NCBI GenBank assembly: GCA_037043015.1
Contig: CM073322.1
Location: forward strand, 6,087,601-6,151,600
Direction: 5' to 3'
Origin: Bryum argenteum
Taxonomy: Eukaryota > Streptophyta > Bryopsida > Bryales > Bryaceae
Length of the DNA stretch: 64,000 bases
Of this stretch, positions 11,517 through 22,932 are shown in pieces. Every line of letters starts with the position of its first letter. Position 1 is the stretch's first letter. Under the pieces are notes generated by a model. That model ran no database searches, had not been told where the DNA came from, and saw nothing but the letters and a program-made list of their open reading frames with translations. Both the position numbers and the translations under genes were made by a program.

Positions 11517-12356
11517 GACTTGGGGAGGGGGGTGGGGACTTGGGAGCTCTTGACCTGGGGTCTTGAAATAGATAGACTTGTGGGGTTTGGGGACATGATG
11601 CTTTGTGGACTTGGGGACATGATGCCTTGTGAACTTGGGGACTTGATGCTTTGGGGACTTGGGGACTTGATGCTTTGGGGACTTGGGGACTTGATGCTTT
11701 GTGGACTTGGGGACTTGATGCTTTGTGGACTTGGGAATTTTATACATTATGGACTTGGGGATTTGATACATTGTGGACTTGGGGACTTGATGCTTTGGGG
11801 ACTTGGGTACTTGATGCTTTGTAGACTTGGGAATTTTATACATTATGGACTTGGGGATTTGATACATTGTGGACTTGGGGACTTGATGCTTTGTGGATGC
11901 TTTGTGGACTTGAGGACTTGGTGCTTTGTGGACTTGAGGACTTGATGCTTTGTGGACTTGAGGACTTGATGCTTTGTGGACTTGAGGACTTGATGCTTTG
12001 AAGACTTGGGGAGTTGATACATTACGGACTCGGGGACTTGATGCTTTGGGGACTTGGGGACTTGAGGACTTGATGCTTTGTGGACTTGAGGACTTGATGC
12101 TTTGAAGACTTGGGGAGTTGATACATTACGGACTTGGGGACTTGATGCTTTGGGGACTTGGGGACTTGATGCTTTGTGGACTTGAGGACTTGATGCTTTG
12201 TGGACTTGAGGACTTGATGCTTTGTGGACTTGAGGACTTGATGCTTTGTGGACTTGAGGACTTGATGCTTTGTGGACTTGAGGACTTGAGAGTGGGGGAC
12301 CCGTAGGACTTGAGAGTGGGGGACCCGTAGGACTTGAGAGGGGGGATCCGAGGGAC
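11517..12356. repeat. 24-bp minisatellite with higher-order blocks
   Basis: About 840 bp of tandem copies of a 24-bp unit (gacttgatgctttgtggact plus 4 bp, with variants). Larger blocks repeat too: the run with TTTTATACATTATGG occurs twice near 11740-11890, and the run with GAAGACTTGGGGAGTTGATA occurs near 11999 and 12101. A variant unit (GAGAGTGGGGGACCCGTAG) closes the array at 12288-12330. The unit is a multiple of 3, so both strands stay open for 140-190 codons; this is a by-product, not evidence of coding. Confidence 0.9.
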
Positions 12357-12360
12357 TTAA

Positions 12361-12733
12361 CACTATGTACCAAGAGCCGTGACCAAGATACTGAATCATT
12401 TGCATGGTTATGGCTCTTGGTCAAGAGCTGTAACCATAAAAATTAAAAAACATAACTCTCTCCTACATCCTCCTTTCTATTAAAAATTATTCAACACTAG
12501 TTTCACAATGAGCCTCATGGTCTCCCTTCCCTGTATTTGACGCAAGGCATTTGCTTTGACTCAACTATAATCTAAGAGACCATAAAAACATTACCTACTT
12601 GGTAAAATTTAGCATTTTTGGGTATCTCAAAGTCAGTGGTCTTTATTCTTTTTCAAGGCACTGGGACCAAATGCACTTTACTCTCCAATCACAAGTTTTA
12701 GAATCTCATGGTCATAGCTCTTGGTTCATAGTG
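12361..12733. mobile_element. CACTA-type non-autonomous element, 373 bp
   Basis: It starts CACTATGTACCAAGAGC at 12361, and its right end in reverse complement reads CACTATGAACCAAGAGC. These are 26-bp inverted repeats with about 3 mismatches. A direct 3-bp duplication TAA flanks it (12358-12360 and 12734-12736). CACTA ends plus a 3-bp duplication are the hallmark of the CACTA/En-Spm superfamily. No coding capacity. It abuts the right edge of the 24-bp minisatellite. Confidence 0.75.
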
Positions 12734-12928
12734 TAAAGTGCCCACAAGAGAATTGCCACTAGCTAAGTCGCGTGCGAAGGACCATTGCTAGCTCCGACAA
12801 CAAAAAACTTTCCTTGCAGTTTTTGGTTTTGATTGAGGTCCAAGAAAAGCTTGGACCTGTACGAGTTAAAAAGTAACCCTTAAGGTCCCTTATTATTTCA
12901 AGCCCAGAGCACCCCCCCCCCAACGTTT

Positions 12929-13519
12929 TAACCCTTAATTGACATCCTTGTTTTCCACAAATTGGAGAGAAATGCAACCTCATTGTCTTTTGGCCTTATT
13001 TCTGCACTAAGGTAAAACAATTTTGAGAATCGGAAACGGTGGTTATCAAGGTAACTTGGTGATGTGACCAATGCAAAAAAGATTGATCACATCGGGTAAA
13101 ATCTCAAAAAATGGCACCGTTGAGAAAAAAATGTTTTGGTTGTTGATCATGAGTGAGAAATATCATATTGCTTTTTTGGTTTTTCCCTCCTTGGGTCATT
13201 TTTTCAGAAAATTGGCATCATAGAGCATGGTATAGGGATAAAGATCAAGATTTTTTATTATTTTGAAAAAAAATCGTCAAAAAAATAAAAAGGAAGGCCA
13301 AGTCAAAGAGCATTGACCATGGGATCACGTGGCCCCTACAATTGCGCGCGAATCACACAAACCTCAAGAAGGCGATCGGGAAGGAGCATTGGATTCAGAA
13401 AAACAAAAGAATAGGGGTGCCTTTGGACAAGATTTGCACCCTACCACTGTGTCGGACCCCAAAAGCAAAAACAATGACCTTGGTGACCAGTTTGGTCACC
13501 GGTGACGATTAAAGGTTAA
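12929..13519. mobile_element. TTAA-flanked element (piggyBac-like), copy G
   Basis: TTAA at 12929-12932 followed by CCCTTAATTGACATCC; the right end in reverse complement reads CCTTTAATCGTCACC after TTAA at 13516-13519. The inverted ends match at roughly 12 of 15 positions, so it is older or a different subfamily from the other copies. Length 591 bp, no ORF of note. A run of ten or more C precedes it. Confidence 0.45.
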
Positions 13520-13760
13520 TTCCAACACATCAATGTTCACTGGAATTTGAGGGTTTTGTGGGCACTGTGGCTGACAGCACAGACTTGGAGGAAAAGCTAT
13601 AGTACACCTTGTAACTTAAATTAAAGTTATGTTATTGGTGACTGAACTATTATCTTCAGAAGCCCGCAATCAGTCTGCATTACAGAGTTTGCAAAATAAG
13701 CTTCCTGGCTCATCACAAAGGCTGGAGATTCTTCCTCAAGCCAAGAGCAATTGCCCTTCA

Positions 13761-14000
13761 AATCCATTCACATCCATTCACATCCATTCACATCCATTCA
13801 CATCCATTCACATCCATTCACATCCATTCACATCCATTCACATCCATTCACATCCATTCACATCCATTCACATCCATTCACATCCATTCACATCCATTCA
13901 CATCCATTCACATCCATTCACATCCATTCACATCCATTCACATCCATTCACATCCATTCACATCCATTCACATCCATTCACATCCATTCACATCCATTCA
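13761..14000. repeat. 10-bp satellite (catccattca)n
   Basis: Twenty-three perfect head-to-tail copies of catccattca at 13771-14000, preceded by one copy with a single change (13761-13770). Such perfection suggests recent expansion by slippage or unequal exchange, or possible assembly collapse. All three plus frames stay open through it because no stop arises in the 30-bp super-period. Confidence 0.97.
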
Positions 14001-14751
14001 CATTCAATCCTAAACGTTAAGGCATCCATATTTGACTTCTGCCGCAAATTAAGCTCTTCAACCAAGTTTTAGATCTCTTCTTTCGGATGCCCTATTTGAG
14101 AAAGTGGAAGCATTTAGAAAGAATGAAAACATTGATGTACGATTCATACGTCGATACTGGGGTTTGCCTCAAATAATCTTCATGCAGTTACTCATGCAAG
14201 CCATCGAGATACTCATCTATATGAAACTATATTTGGTGTTCATTATATGCTTGAAGATGTTGTGACATTCCTTAGAAAAGTTGCCTGTTAAAAAACGGCA
14301 ACATATCAATAAAGATTCATGAGCAACCATGGTACACGAAGTTACCTTTCTGCAAACACAAACACACAAGTTATGTTTTTATACTCTAAACTCATGATTT
14401 CTTGAAGAGTAACAAGCAATTATGAGGAGAAAATTGAAACCAGAAGGCAGGAGGATCATAACTCAATGTGACTTTATGATGGAAGCTTCAGTTCTTGAGT
14501 ACAATTGCAAGTCCTGTGACTCTGAGTGTAAGGCACTGGCGATGATTACACTGATCACGTCCAATGTACCGTGTGTATAATTCTGGACTGTAGTACTTGC
14601 ACTGCACTGTACATTCCGAAAGAGACAGAGAGATATCAATCAGCTTCTGCCTGTGACAGAGTTTCATCAGCCATCAACTCATCAGCCCTTCTAGAAGGTT
14701 ATGAATCAGACATTAGAATCAATTGAGTAGGTTTTGAAGGTAATTATTAGG
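14001..14751. other. Intergenic, no feature recognised
   Basis: Plain AT-rich sequence between the 10-bp satellite and a TTAA-flanked element. Short frames only, with no domain, tRNA or terminal repeat that I can support. Confidence 0.4.
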
Positions 14752-15972
14752 TTAACCCCTGAAGTCGAAAGCCCCCAAAACTGTCACAACTCCTCAAAAC
14801 CACCCTCTTTCAATGCAACATGAAAATTTTAAAGGTTTGACGTAATCTCAAGTATGTAACCGTAAGATCTTGTACCTAACTTGTCCATGTATGTGTGTAT
14901 CAAAACTTAGTTTGAAATTCCTTACTGATTGTGAGATCATTACATTCAAAGTTGAAAAAAAAATTTAAAAAAATCCCTTGTTGCAAAATGGGTTCGAAGT
15001 TTTTTGTGAGCCCAAAAAACCAACTTCAAGAGTAAACTTGAAATGAGGCTCTTCATTTTCTTGTTCCTAAGTGAGTTAGGAACATGCCTATGCAATTTTT
15101 ACCCTCATGTGATCCATAAAACCTATAGAAATGCTTTATTATTCACATGGAGGTATGCTGAAATTCAACTTCGAAGGCCCCTCTTTCATGATAAAAATGG
15201 CATGTGAAGAATAATTGGATGAAAGATCCAAATGGTGAAACTATTCCTTGAAACCTTATTTCCAAGTACAAAAAAACAAAACTTGAAAAAAAGTGAAAAT
15301 TCAATTTTTGGTTAATTTTTGAAGTTCCTGCGATCTTATTTATTTTTGGGCTGATTTTGAGAATAAACGAGCATATACCTCTGTTTGGGCAGTTTGGGGC
15401 ACATTTCAAATAGTGTTCTCAAACTTTGACCGTGAATATCTCCGAAAGTATGAGGATTTTGGAGCATGAAATGACTCGTCGGAAAGCTATGGGAAAACTC
15501 TTCAACCAGCAAAAGGTTTCAATTTCATACAAGCTAAATATAGTAAACATGGGCCTGACCAGACCCGAACGACCTAATTTGGGCTCCTTTCGACTTTAGG
15601 GTTAACTTTTAAACACCAATGGGGTCTGAAATGGGCAGCCCAAAATTGGATCAAGGCCTCTTATGGACTTGGCCATTATTAATAGTGCACTTTTTGAACT
15701 TGGGCATCATGAATGAACAAATTGATGATGAGCTTGCAACCTCCTACAAGGTTATGTACAACCCCAACCTACCTACTACCAATCCTTTCAAAGCAGAAAA
15801 TTACTCATACAAATTGTGGTTTGAATTGTAAAATTTCACTTCTTGAATGCATCATAAGAAGGTGACAAGTTTGACATCAAAATATGAGCGAAAAGATTAG
15901 TACAATAAGAGCTACAAAGGAGATTTCGTTGAAAACAAGCCCCTTAGGCTTGCTTGGGCGTTTAAGGGTTAA
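14752..15972. mobile_element. TTAA-flanked element (piggyBac-like), copy E
   Basis: TTAA at 14752-14755 is followed by CCCCTGAAGTCGAAAGCCC; the right end is GGGCGTTTAAGGG then TTAA at 15969-15972. The two ends share only a C-rich core, so the pairing is less secure than in the copies at 47162 and 51900. The left 190 bp are homologous to 59501-59690, and the right 370 bp are homologous to the complete short copy at 9521-9889. That shows a real repeat family with internally deleted derivatives. An internal TTAA at 15605 may mark a nested border. No transposase gene. Confidence 0.5.
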
Positions 15973-17690
15973 GTGAAAATTTGATTAATCAATTTGTGTA
16001 TTCAATAATATACTAATTTACACCACTTTATAATATTTAATAGTAAACTTCATGTTTGACTAATTTATAGTATTTTATGTTGCTTTAAAGTATATTGTAT
16101 CATTTTATAATATCTAATACCACTTTTTATAATATTATGCTAATTTAAGCTACTTTGTACCACTCTATAATAACACTAAGTTGTACTACTTTAAATTACT
16201 TTAAACTACTCTATACCATTTTAGAGTACTTTACACAACTTAATACCAATTTATATCCTTGATATTTTTTTCTGGAGTGATTATTGTAGTGAATTCTATT
16301 CATTATTCAAGAATTTTCTATAAATATTTAATAGATCTTGATAAATATTTCAATGTATAAACTCCAATAATCTTCATTAAATGAAGAGCAAATTTCACAA
16401 ATCTCAAAATTATAATAGCACCATTGAAATTTAAGAAAATTGGAAAGTTAGTAATAGCATCATTGAAGTTAATTCAGTCCTACTTTGACTAACTATGTTG
16501 CATTCTTTCATCCACATCTCATTTTGATTTTATTGTTACCTTCTTGCTTTGTTTGACACCGATTTTATGACTAGGAAGTGAGTTCCACTTTCTTGTTAAG
16601 CTCTCAACATGTAGGAGGCGATCTTTACACTTTTACAAGCACATCAACATGGATGATCTTATCCTTATTTTTTTACCTTTGTCTCTTCGACCATGGAATA
16701 AAGAATGGATAATCATTTTTGCATGAGCCTATTGCACTGAAAGAATAAAACTTAATTGAAGATAACATCAAATTCTTTCTATGAAGATTTATTAACTTCT
16801 TGAAGTCACTAATTTCATTTATGAGTGACATATAATGTATTAAATTTGAGTCTTTATATAAATCAAGTGGAGAATTAGACTGCGCAAGCTTTCTCCCTCT
16901 CCTCAAACTTTAATACAAAAATGATATTTTGCAAAGTAGAATGAGGTGAGGTATATACAACCTCGTTGCACTTTGTCTTAATTTTACCACTTTGTATTGC
17001 ATTGTACTACTTTTTCTTAAACTAAATTCTTTTAAACTACTATATATTAATTTGCACAATAGTCGAACACTTTATATTTTTTTAATCAACTTCATATTGT
17101 GTTATAATATATCATAGTACTTCGTATTACTGTATATAGATATATATTGCTTTAAATCAATCAATATTACTTTATCTATTACTTTATACCCTTTTTTGCT
17201 TCTTTATACTCTCATTTGTCTTTACATTACATAATATGTAGACTAGATCATACCACTTTATGTCACTTTAAACCATTATTTACAACTCTATACTAAGTAT
17301 ACCACTTTAATTTACTTCACACTACTTAATAGTATTGTATGCAATTTCATACTATTTTATGTTGTACAACTTTACACTACTTTCTACTATATTACATTAC
17401 TAAATTTAAATTTAAACGGGCTATAGTACTTACACTACTTGATAATTTTTACATTGATTTATACACGTATAAACTAATTATACTACTTTGCACTACTCTG
17501 CACTACTTTGCACTAGTTTAAGCTGCTTCAATGTACTTCATCCTACTATTTATTAATACATAGAATAAATAAGTCATGAATCTATTTGAATTAATTGGAT
17601 AAAATTCAAGTGTTAAACATTTCAATAAGTTTGAGGGATCTACTGAAAGTCTAAAAATTAAGCAAAATCTACTCAGAGATCTAAGTTTTA
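15973..17690. repeat. AT-rich block with degenerate tac-cactttat motifs
   Basis: Very AT-rich sequence with dozens of irregular copies of motifs such as taccactttat, ttacactactt and gcactactttg, concentrated at 16010-16260 and 16960-17540. No coding region is supported. It lies directly upstream of the Plavaka-like transposase remnants, so it may be the subterminal repeat region of that transposon. That link is inference; the element's terminal inverted repeat was not found. Confidence 0.45.
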
Positions 17691-17739
17691 CTGAAGATGA
17701 AAAAATTATAAAAAATAATTATAGAAAAACTGTGGATCA

Positions 17740-18790
17740 TGGTTACATCAGGTTCTTCATAGGCAAGTTGAAATGTGACATATGCAAAGCAGCGGATCTC
17801 AAGTATGCGCGAGCTCTTGCAATTCACAAGAAGACTAAATGAACTAATATTTAAAAAATCAAGAAGCACTTCCACTCAACAAATGGAATCAACTTCACAA
17901 CAAACATCAAGTATTGATGGATCTCTATATGAAATAGTAAATGATGAAATTATTGATCAAATGGAATATGGAGGGGACCATATTCCTCACCTTCCCCAAA
18001 CTCAACCATTTGATTCTACATTTAGTTTGGTGCATCGAATCAAAACATGTAATAATGATGGGGTTTATCAACAAAAGACATAACTTCATTGTTTAAAAAT
18101 GTATTGTTTCATCAATACTTTAAATTAGAAGATGTTTCCGTTAAATCATCTGATGACGTAGAAAATTATAGAAAGTCCTTGTATGCTAAAGATGATGGTT
18201 GGAAAGAGCACATTATAAGAGGAGAAGTTTTTGATCTCGTGACCCAATCGATGCATCGTGTACTTGTACTCATCATCAGCAGTAGGGGAAGTAAAACCTA
18301 TAGACGAGAATATCAATGAATGAACGTGTATATTCAACTCTTACAAATCGAACCTCGTGACATGATATGCAAGTAAGTTATTAATCACATGTAGATGAAT
18401 GATTTGTCAACATGTTTACAAAATACTTCAATTGTACAATTCTTATATGCATTAAGTTCAAATAACACATTGATTTTTTTGAAAATCTAAGAAAAACAAA
18501 TATTGTGCACAATTATGTGGATTCAAAGTACTAAAGCAGTGTTTTTGCATGAATTTTATTGTTCAAAGGTCAAACATCATTGTTTAACAATATGAAAATG
18601 AGTGAGCATCCTTTGGTTATGAGTATTGTAAACATTTCATGCGAGAATACATACCTTAATGAGGGCCACCGCTTGTTAGCAATTTTTCTGGAATATTCCC
18701 TCAACTTCGACAAATTTATACAACGTTTGACATTATTTCAAGAGTGACTTCACCATATATTACAACCATTAAAAGAAGCAAGTGAAAAGT
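17740..18790 (+). pseudogene. Plavaka-like transposase, broken left half
   Basis: Pieces on the plus strand fall in the order expected of a Plavaka/CMC-type transposase. A possible zinc-finger start (CDICKAADLKYARALAIHK near 17779) comes first. Then an acidic linker (17890-18080) and a segment with GWKEHIIRGEVFDLVTQSM (18100-18300) matching the family's conserved W-K-x-x-x-I region. Next is HPLVMSIVNISCENTYLNEG near 18610, matching the family's yPlylsiGNi block. Last is LHHILQPLKEASE near 18750, matching the iLqPLkeA block. A TGA at 18745-18747 interrupts the last two blocks in frame, and frames shift earlier, so it is non-functional as read. A donor-like GTACGT follows at about 18789. The call rests on recognition of block order and spacing, not a database search. 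Confidence 0.6.
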
Positions 18791-18824
18791 ACGTACTTAT
18801 CATATGTAGATGATTATTTAATAG

Positions 18825-18829
18825 GTACC
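18825..18829. repeat. Target duplication GTACC, left
   Basis: GTACC directly precedes the left LTR of the minus-strand gypsy element and recurs at 32453-32457 directly after its right LTR. The 5-bp length is usual for Ty3/gypsy integration. Confidence 0.9.
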
Positions 18830-19113
18830 TGTAAGAGTCTAGCTGTCAAAACAAGCAAAAACTACAAAAGAAATATATTGATCCAAGACTTAGGTTTACA
18901 ATGAATAAGAGTCCCTTATATACTAATCTCTTGGCTCAACTGCCGAGGCTATACTTTAGCTCTACTGCCGAGGCTATACTTTAGCTCTACTGCCGAGGCT
19001 ATACTTTAGCTCTACTGCCGAGGCTATACTTTAGCTCTACTGCCGAAGTTCTATTTATAAAATTAATAGCGAGTGAACATCCGAGCTTATCAACAAGGCC
19101 TTGGCCCATGACA
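18830..19113 (-). repeat. 3' LTR of outer gypsy element (284 bp)
   Basis: Begins TGTAAGAGTCTAGC and ends CCATGACA on the plus strand. It carries four tandem copies of a 25-bp unit (around ACTGCCGAGGCTATACTTT), whereas the partner LTR has one. This accounts for the whole 75-bp length difference. Elsewhere the two differ by only a couple of substitutions. Confidence 0.93.
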
Positions 19114-19221
19114 AATGCCTCCACCTCCTCCTCATGTGCTGATGAATTAACAAGTGTCATACAAGAGAATGTGCCCAAGGAATATCAGTACCAGACGCGC
19201 GCAACAAGCGCTCGTAATCGT

Positions 19222-20439
19222 CTAAGGCCATGACATTTTGTAATTGGCAAACCTTCCTAAGAGGCTCCGCCATCCCGTCCACTTTACAAGTAGTTGCCAA
19301 CCGCGCCCACGACGTCGATGTTGCAACACTCTTTCAACAGCATACTCGTCCTCGCTAGTGGATGCCTCGAAAGCGGAATTGCTCAAAACAACACCGGGCT
19401 CATTATCATGAGGTAGTTGGGAAGGCAACGGATCCTCAGCTGCCTTATTCACTAAACTCACATGAAAAAGCAGGATGAATACCTGACGTGTATTCAAACG
19501 AACCGCATGTGTACCTCACGCACTCCAATACACGATAAGGAAGAGCAATCCAATCAAGCTTCTTGATTGGCGGGAGGTGTTGATGTTCTTCAACTTCAAC
19601 CACATACGATCACCCGGACGAAAATCCTCGCCACCGAGTCGTGTATTTGACTGACGTTCTTGAGTCTCTTGCGCAATGGCCATTGCCGTTGTTGCCGATT
19701 CACTTGAATTACGCCAAATCTCAACAAGCTTGCGTCCTTTTTCCGCCGGTGACAACGAAGAACCCGCCTCCTCGGGTATAGTAATATTCATGACCGAATG
19801 ATGATAACCGTGAGTCATAAAAAATGCGACATACCTATAGATCGCGACACACGATTATTCAACGCCATCATCGCGATCGGCAAATCGAAAAGCCCAATCT
19901 TCTTGCTCAAATGTCGTGAAAATACGAAGATATGTTTCAAGCTCTTGATTCGCCCTCTCTCATTGCACCATCTCGCTCCGGATGGAAAGTCATCGACAAC
20001 CGACGCGTAATCTTCATCAATCTGCATACTTCTGTCCAAAGCAGACTAACAAATTGACTACCACGATCCGACACAATTGCTGCAGGCAATCCGTGATGCT
20101 GAAAAACTTGCTCTAAAAGTTTGTGAGCCACATCAAGTGCACGAATTGTCTTCATAGGCACAGCAATGATAGATTTGGACAAACGGTCTGTCACAACCAT
20201 GATATTTGTACAGTGGCTGCTTGGTGCCAATCCGGTAATAAAATCAATGGAGAGCTCAGTCCAAATCCGTGCCGGAATTGGCAAAGGTTTTAGCAACCCT
20301 TGCTTCTGCTCCCGCCAAATCTTCGATTTTCCACACACGTTGCAATTCCGTACAAATCTCCGAACATCTTGTGTCAACCCAGGCCACGTATATTCACGTG
20401 CAATCAAGTCACGCGTACCCTCACGACCTGGATGTCCTG
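19222..20439 (-). pseudogene. Outer gypsy: integrase core and chromodomain remnant
   Basis: Minus-strand frames carry an integrase: the GHPGREGTRDLI half of the zinc finger, CNVCGKSK, the catalytic core start IDFITGLAPSS, VVTDRLSKS, and the DRGSQF motif with the second Asp. After a frame break comes a gag-pol tail (GEDFRPGDRMWLKLKNI) and EYAVERVLQHRRRGRGWQLL, a chromodomain-like start. Several stops and shifts interrupt it. The N-terminal part of the zinc finger lies at 28513-28600, separated by the inner element. It belongs to the chromovirus branch if the tail is read correctly. Confidence 0.75.
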
Positions 20440-20444
20440 CTAGT
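20440..20444. repeat. Target duplication CTAGT, left
   Basis: CTAGT immediately precedes the inner element and recurs at 28513-28517 immediately after it. This fixes both borders to the base. Confidence 0.93.
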
Positions 20445-21737
20445 TGTCGCGCACCTCTCCTTGAGGAGTGACCGCAACACCAAGGGCCCAAGGGGGACAC
20501 CGGAGTGACGCCCGGGCCTTGGGGTGCCAAGGTGAAGGGAACCTAAGTGGGCCTAGTGTGGGAGAGGACCCCGGGCGTTGGAGACGCCTCTCACCCACGG
20601 AGACTAGGAGCCACGACGGAATGGACATGAGATTATGGAAGCTCATGTTGCCACGATTCCGGGATGCTAAGGAGCACCTCATTTGGAGGTGTGAGCTAAA
20701 AGTTATGGGAGTTGGAAGATTGTGGGACTAAAGGGAGTGCTGTCCAGGGACAGTGCTGGACTGGGAAGCTGGCCCGGGACTCCCGAATCTTCAGAGGGGC
20801 ATAACTCCCTCAATACTTGTCGGAATGAGGCAAGTAAGGTGTCTACCGGCATCTACTTGACGAGTAGATGTCGATAGAGTGGTCGCTCGTCGCGTTTGGA
20901 TGCGGGAAGAGGTAGATACGAGCCCTGGAAGGTTCGGGAAGTCTCCCGGGGCCTTCCAGCGGCTAAGGCATTGGGAGATTGGGTGGTCTTCCAAAACTAA
21001 GAGGTGTGAGGGTCCAGCCCTTCACCTAGGACCAGGGGGCTGCCGAATCCCACAGAGTATACTATGGGAGGGCTGGTCTCCTCCCCACTCCCATGGTGCC
21101 TTGGTGGTGACCAAGGTGGGAGTCCCGAGTGGTGTGGCTAGTGTTGGGGCCTCACCATGGGGACTCCCAAGCCAAGGTGAGTCCCAATGGGTGGAGCTAG
21201 TGTTGGGGCTCCACCATGGGGACTCAAAGTGCAAAATGAGGCACGGTGGGTGGAGCTAGTGTTGGGGCTTCACCACGGTGGCTCATAAGGACAAGGTGAG
21301 TCCCGGTGGGGAGCTAGTGTTGGGGCTTCACCACGGGGACTCATATAGGCAAAATGAGGACCATGAGTGCTACCGATGTGGGGTGGTGTCTCACCGCCGG
21401 CGTTGTGATTACTTGGTGGCCTTGGGGTCACCATGGTGGTCATGGGCGGTGGTGAGGAGACACCACCAAGTGCGGTTAGGCCGCGTGGTATGGGAGTGCC
21501 ACCAAGTTGGGCCTTGGACATAAGTGGAAGTCCGCACCTAACCATTGGCTACCTACGAAGGGGTTGAGTCCCGGTTGCATGAGTAGGAGGGATTGATAAC
21601 CAAGCGGTGAGCTTGGTGGTTGGTATGGGGAGCTAACTTTGTGCATGTGGGGGATGTGCAGAGTTAGCGCTCGTGACACTTGCTAGAGTTGGGAAAGAGT
21701 TGGTGTAAGCTAAGGTGAGCTTGCAAGGGTTGCGACA
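20445..21737 (+). repeat. 5' LTR of inner chromovirus (1293 bp)
   Basis: By eye it is identical to the 3' LTR except for run-length differences: GGG versus GGGG near 21069, CC versus CCC near 21082, and a shorter G run near 21338. Internal short direct repeats (GGAGCTAGTGTTGGGGC, several copies at 21135-21325) lie in it. It would drive transcription of the element; no TATA box was assigned. Confidence 0.95.
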
Positions 21738-21739
21738 CT

Positions 21740-21753
21740 TGGTATCAGAGCGG
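21740..21753 (+). other. Primer binding site (initiator Met tRNA)
   Basis: TGGTATCAGAGC, two bases after the LTR end, is complementary to the 3' end of plant initiator methionine tRNA, the standard minus-strand primer for many plant LTR elements. Confidence 0.93.
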
Positions 21754-21790
21754 GGTTTTTAGTACCCAAGTGCAAAGTTGTGAGGGAGCA

Positions 21791-22930
21791 ATGGGCAAGA
21801 AGAAGACCATCGAGGGTGATGAGCCTGGAGCTTCCAAGCGGCTACGCACGAGGGGGAACAAAGACCCCGATCCTACAAGTGAGGCTCATTCTCATGACTC
21901 CAATGAGCAAGCTGCCACTAGTGAGGGCAATGAGCAAATGGAATTGTCACTTCAAGAGGAGCCCTTGGGTGAAGAGGAGCGCTCTAGGTCGAGACGCCTA
22001 GAGTCTTCCCAAGGGGTGGAAAGACAAGATCCTCAATTGGCTTTTCAAATGAAAATGCTTGAGTTCATGGACTCCGTGAATCAAGAGCTCAAGCGTGGGA
22101 AGGAAGAAAGGGATCGCCAAGAGAGGTTGATTGAACACCTCATGATGCAAGGGTCCCGACCTTCATCTTCCACCAAAAAGTTGGCTAAGGTAAACATGCC
22201 AAGCACCTTCTCGGGACTTGGTAAGGCAAGGAAGGTGAAGGAATTCCTTCTTGAGATGGATAACTACTATGATGTCCAAAAGCCGGATGAGAGGAGGACA
22301 AGGTTTCCATTGCGGTGACATTTCTCAAGGATCATGCTCTTCAATGGTGGACAAGCAAAAAGGAGCAAGAGCCGGAGTTGGTGGCAAACTTGACTTGGGG
22401 TGGCTTCAAAGACTTGTTGAGTGAACGCTTCACACCGTAGTATCGGGAGTTGAGGGAAGGCATGAACTTGGTGCAAATGAGGCACACTGGGTCTCTCAAG
22501 GCCTATGTGCGTGACTTCAATGCCCAAATGAATGCCACACCCAAGATGGATGAGTTCTCTAAGAAGTGCATCTTTTTGGGTGGGCTTCAAAAGTGGGTGG
22601 TGGATGCCTTGTTCAAGTTCCCAAACTTCCGAGGATGTGGCGGGCATCATCAAGATTGTTGAAAGGATTGAGGCTGATGGACCCGAGAGGAAGTCAAGTG
22701 GCCCCTCTCAACAAAGTGGATCAAATAGGAATGCGGCTCGAGGCAAAGAGCGCAAGAAGTTTGGCTTTGGCAACAAACACAAGGGACAAGTGGATGGTGG
22801 AGCCTCTAACAAAAGGGAACACCAAGGGGAAAGCCATCTAAAGGGGGAGACAAAGGTGATGACACCAAGGCCAAGAGGTGCCATGGTTGTGGCAAGATTG
22901 GCCACTTCATTGCGGAGTGCCCCGACAAGA
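21791..22930 (+). pseudogene. Inner chromovirus gag, frame-broken
   Basis: Gag polyprotein forming the virus-like particle. The ATG at 21791 opens MGKKKTIEGDEPG; the conserved retrotransposon gag region follows (FSGLGKARKVKEFLLEMDNYY near 22215, then HALQWW near 22335 in another frame). The zinc knuckle C-x2-C-x4-H-x4-C (CHGCGKIGHFIAEC) lies at 22879-22920. Breaks: a 1-base slip near 22307 in a G run, a TAG at 22438-22440, a slip near 22620 and another near 22850. These are single-base or single-codon lesions, mostly in short homopolymers. Confidence 0.85.
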
Positions 22931-22932
22931 AG

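Noticed and set aside
11418..12424. Long open frames on both strands with 8-residue repeats
   Set aside because: They coincide exactly with the 24-bp minisatellite, and openness on both strands follows from the stop-free, multiple-of-3 unit. There is no start context or domain.
13761..14000. Possible CRISPR array
   Set aside because: The repeats are directly adjacent 10-mers with no spacers, in a plant nuclear context.
13629..14072. Frame of 147 codons with SIHIHSHPFT repeats
   Set aside because: It is the translation of the 10-bp satellite, which is open in every plus frame.
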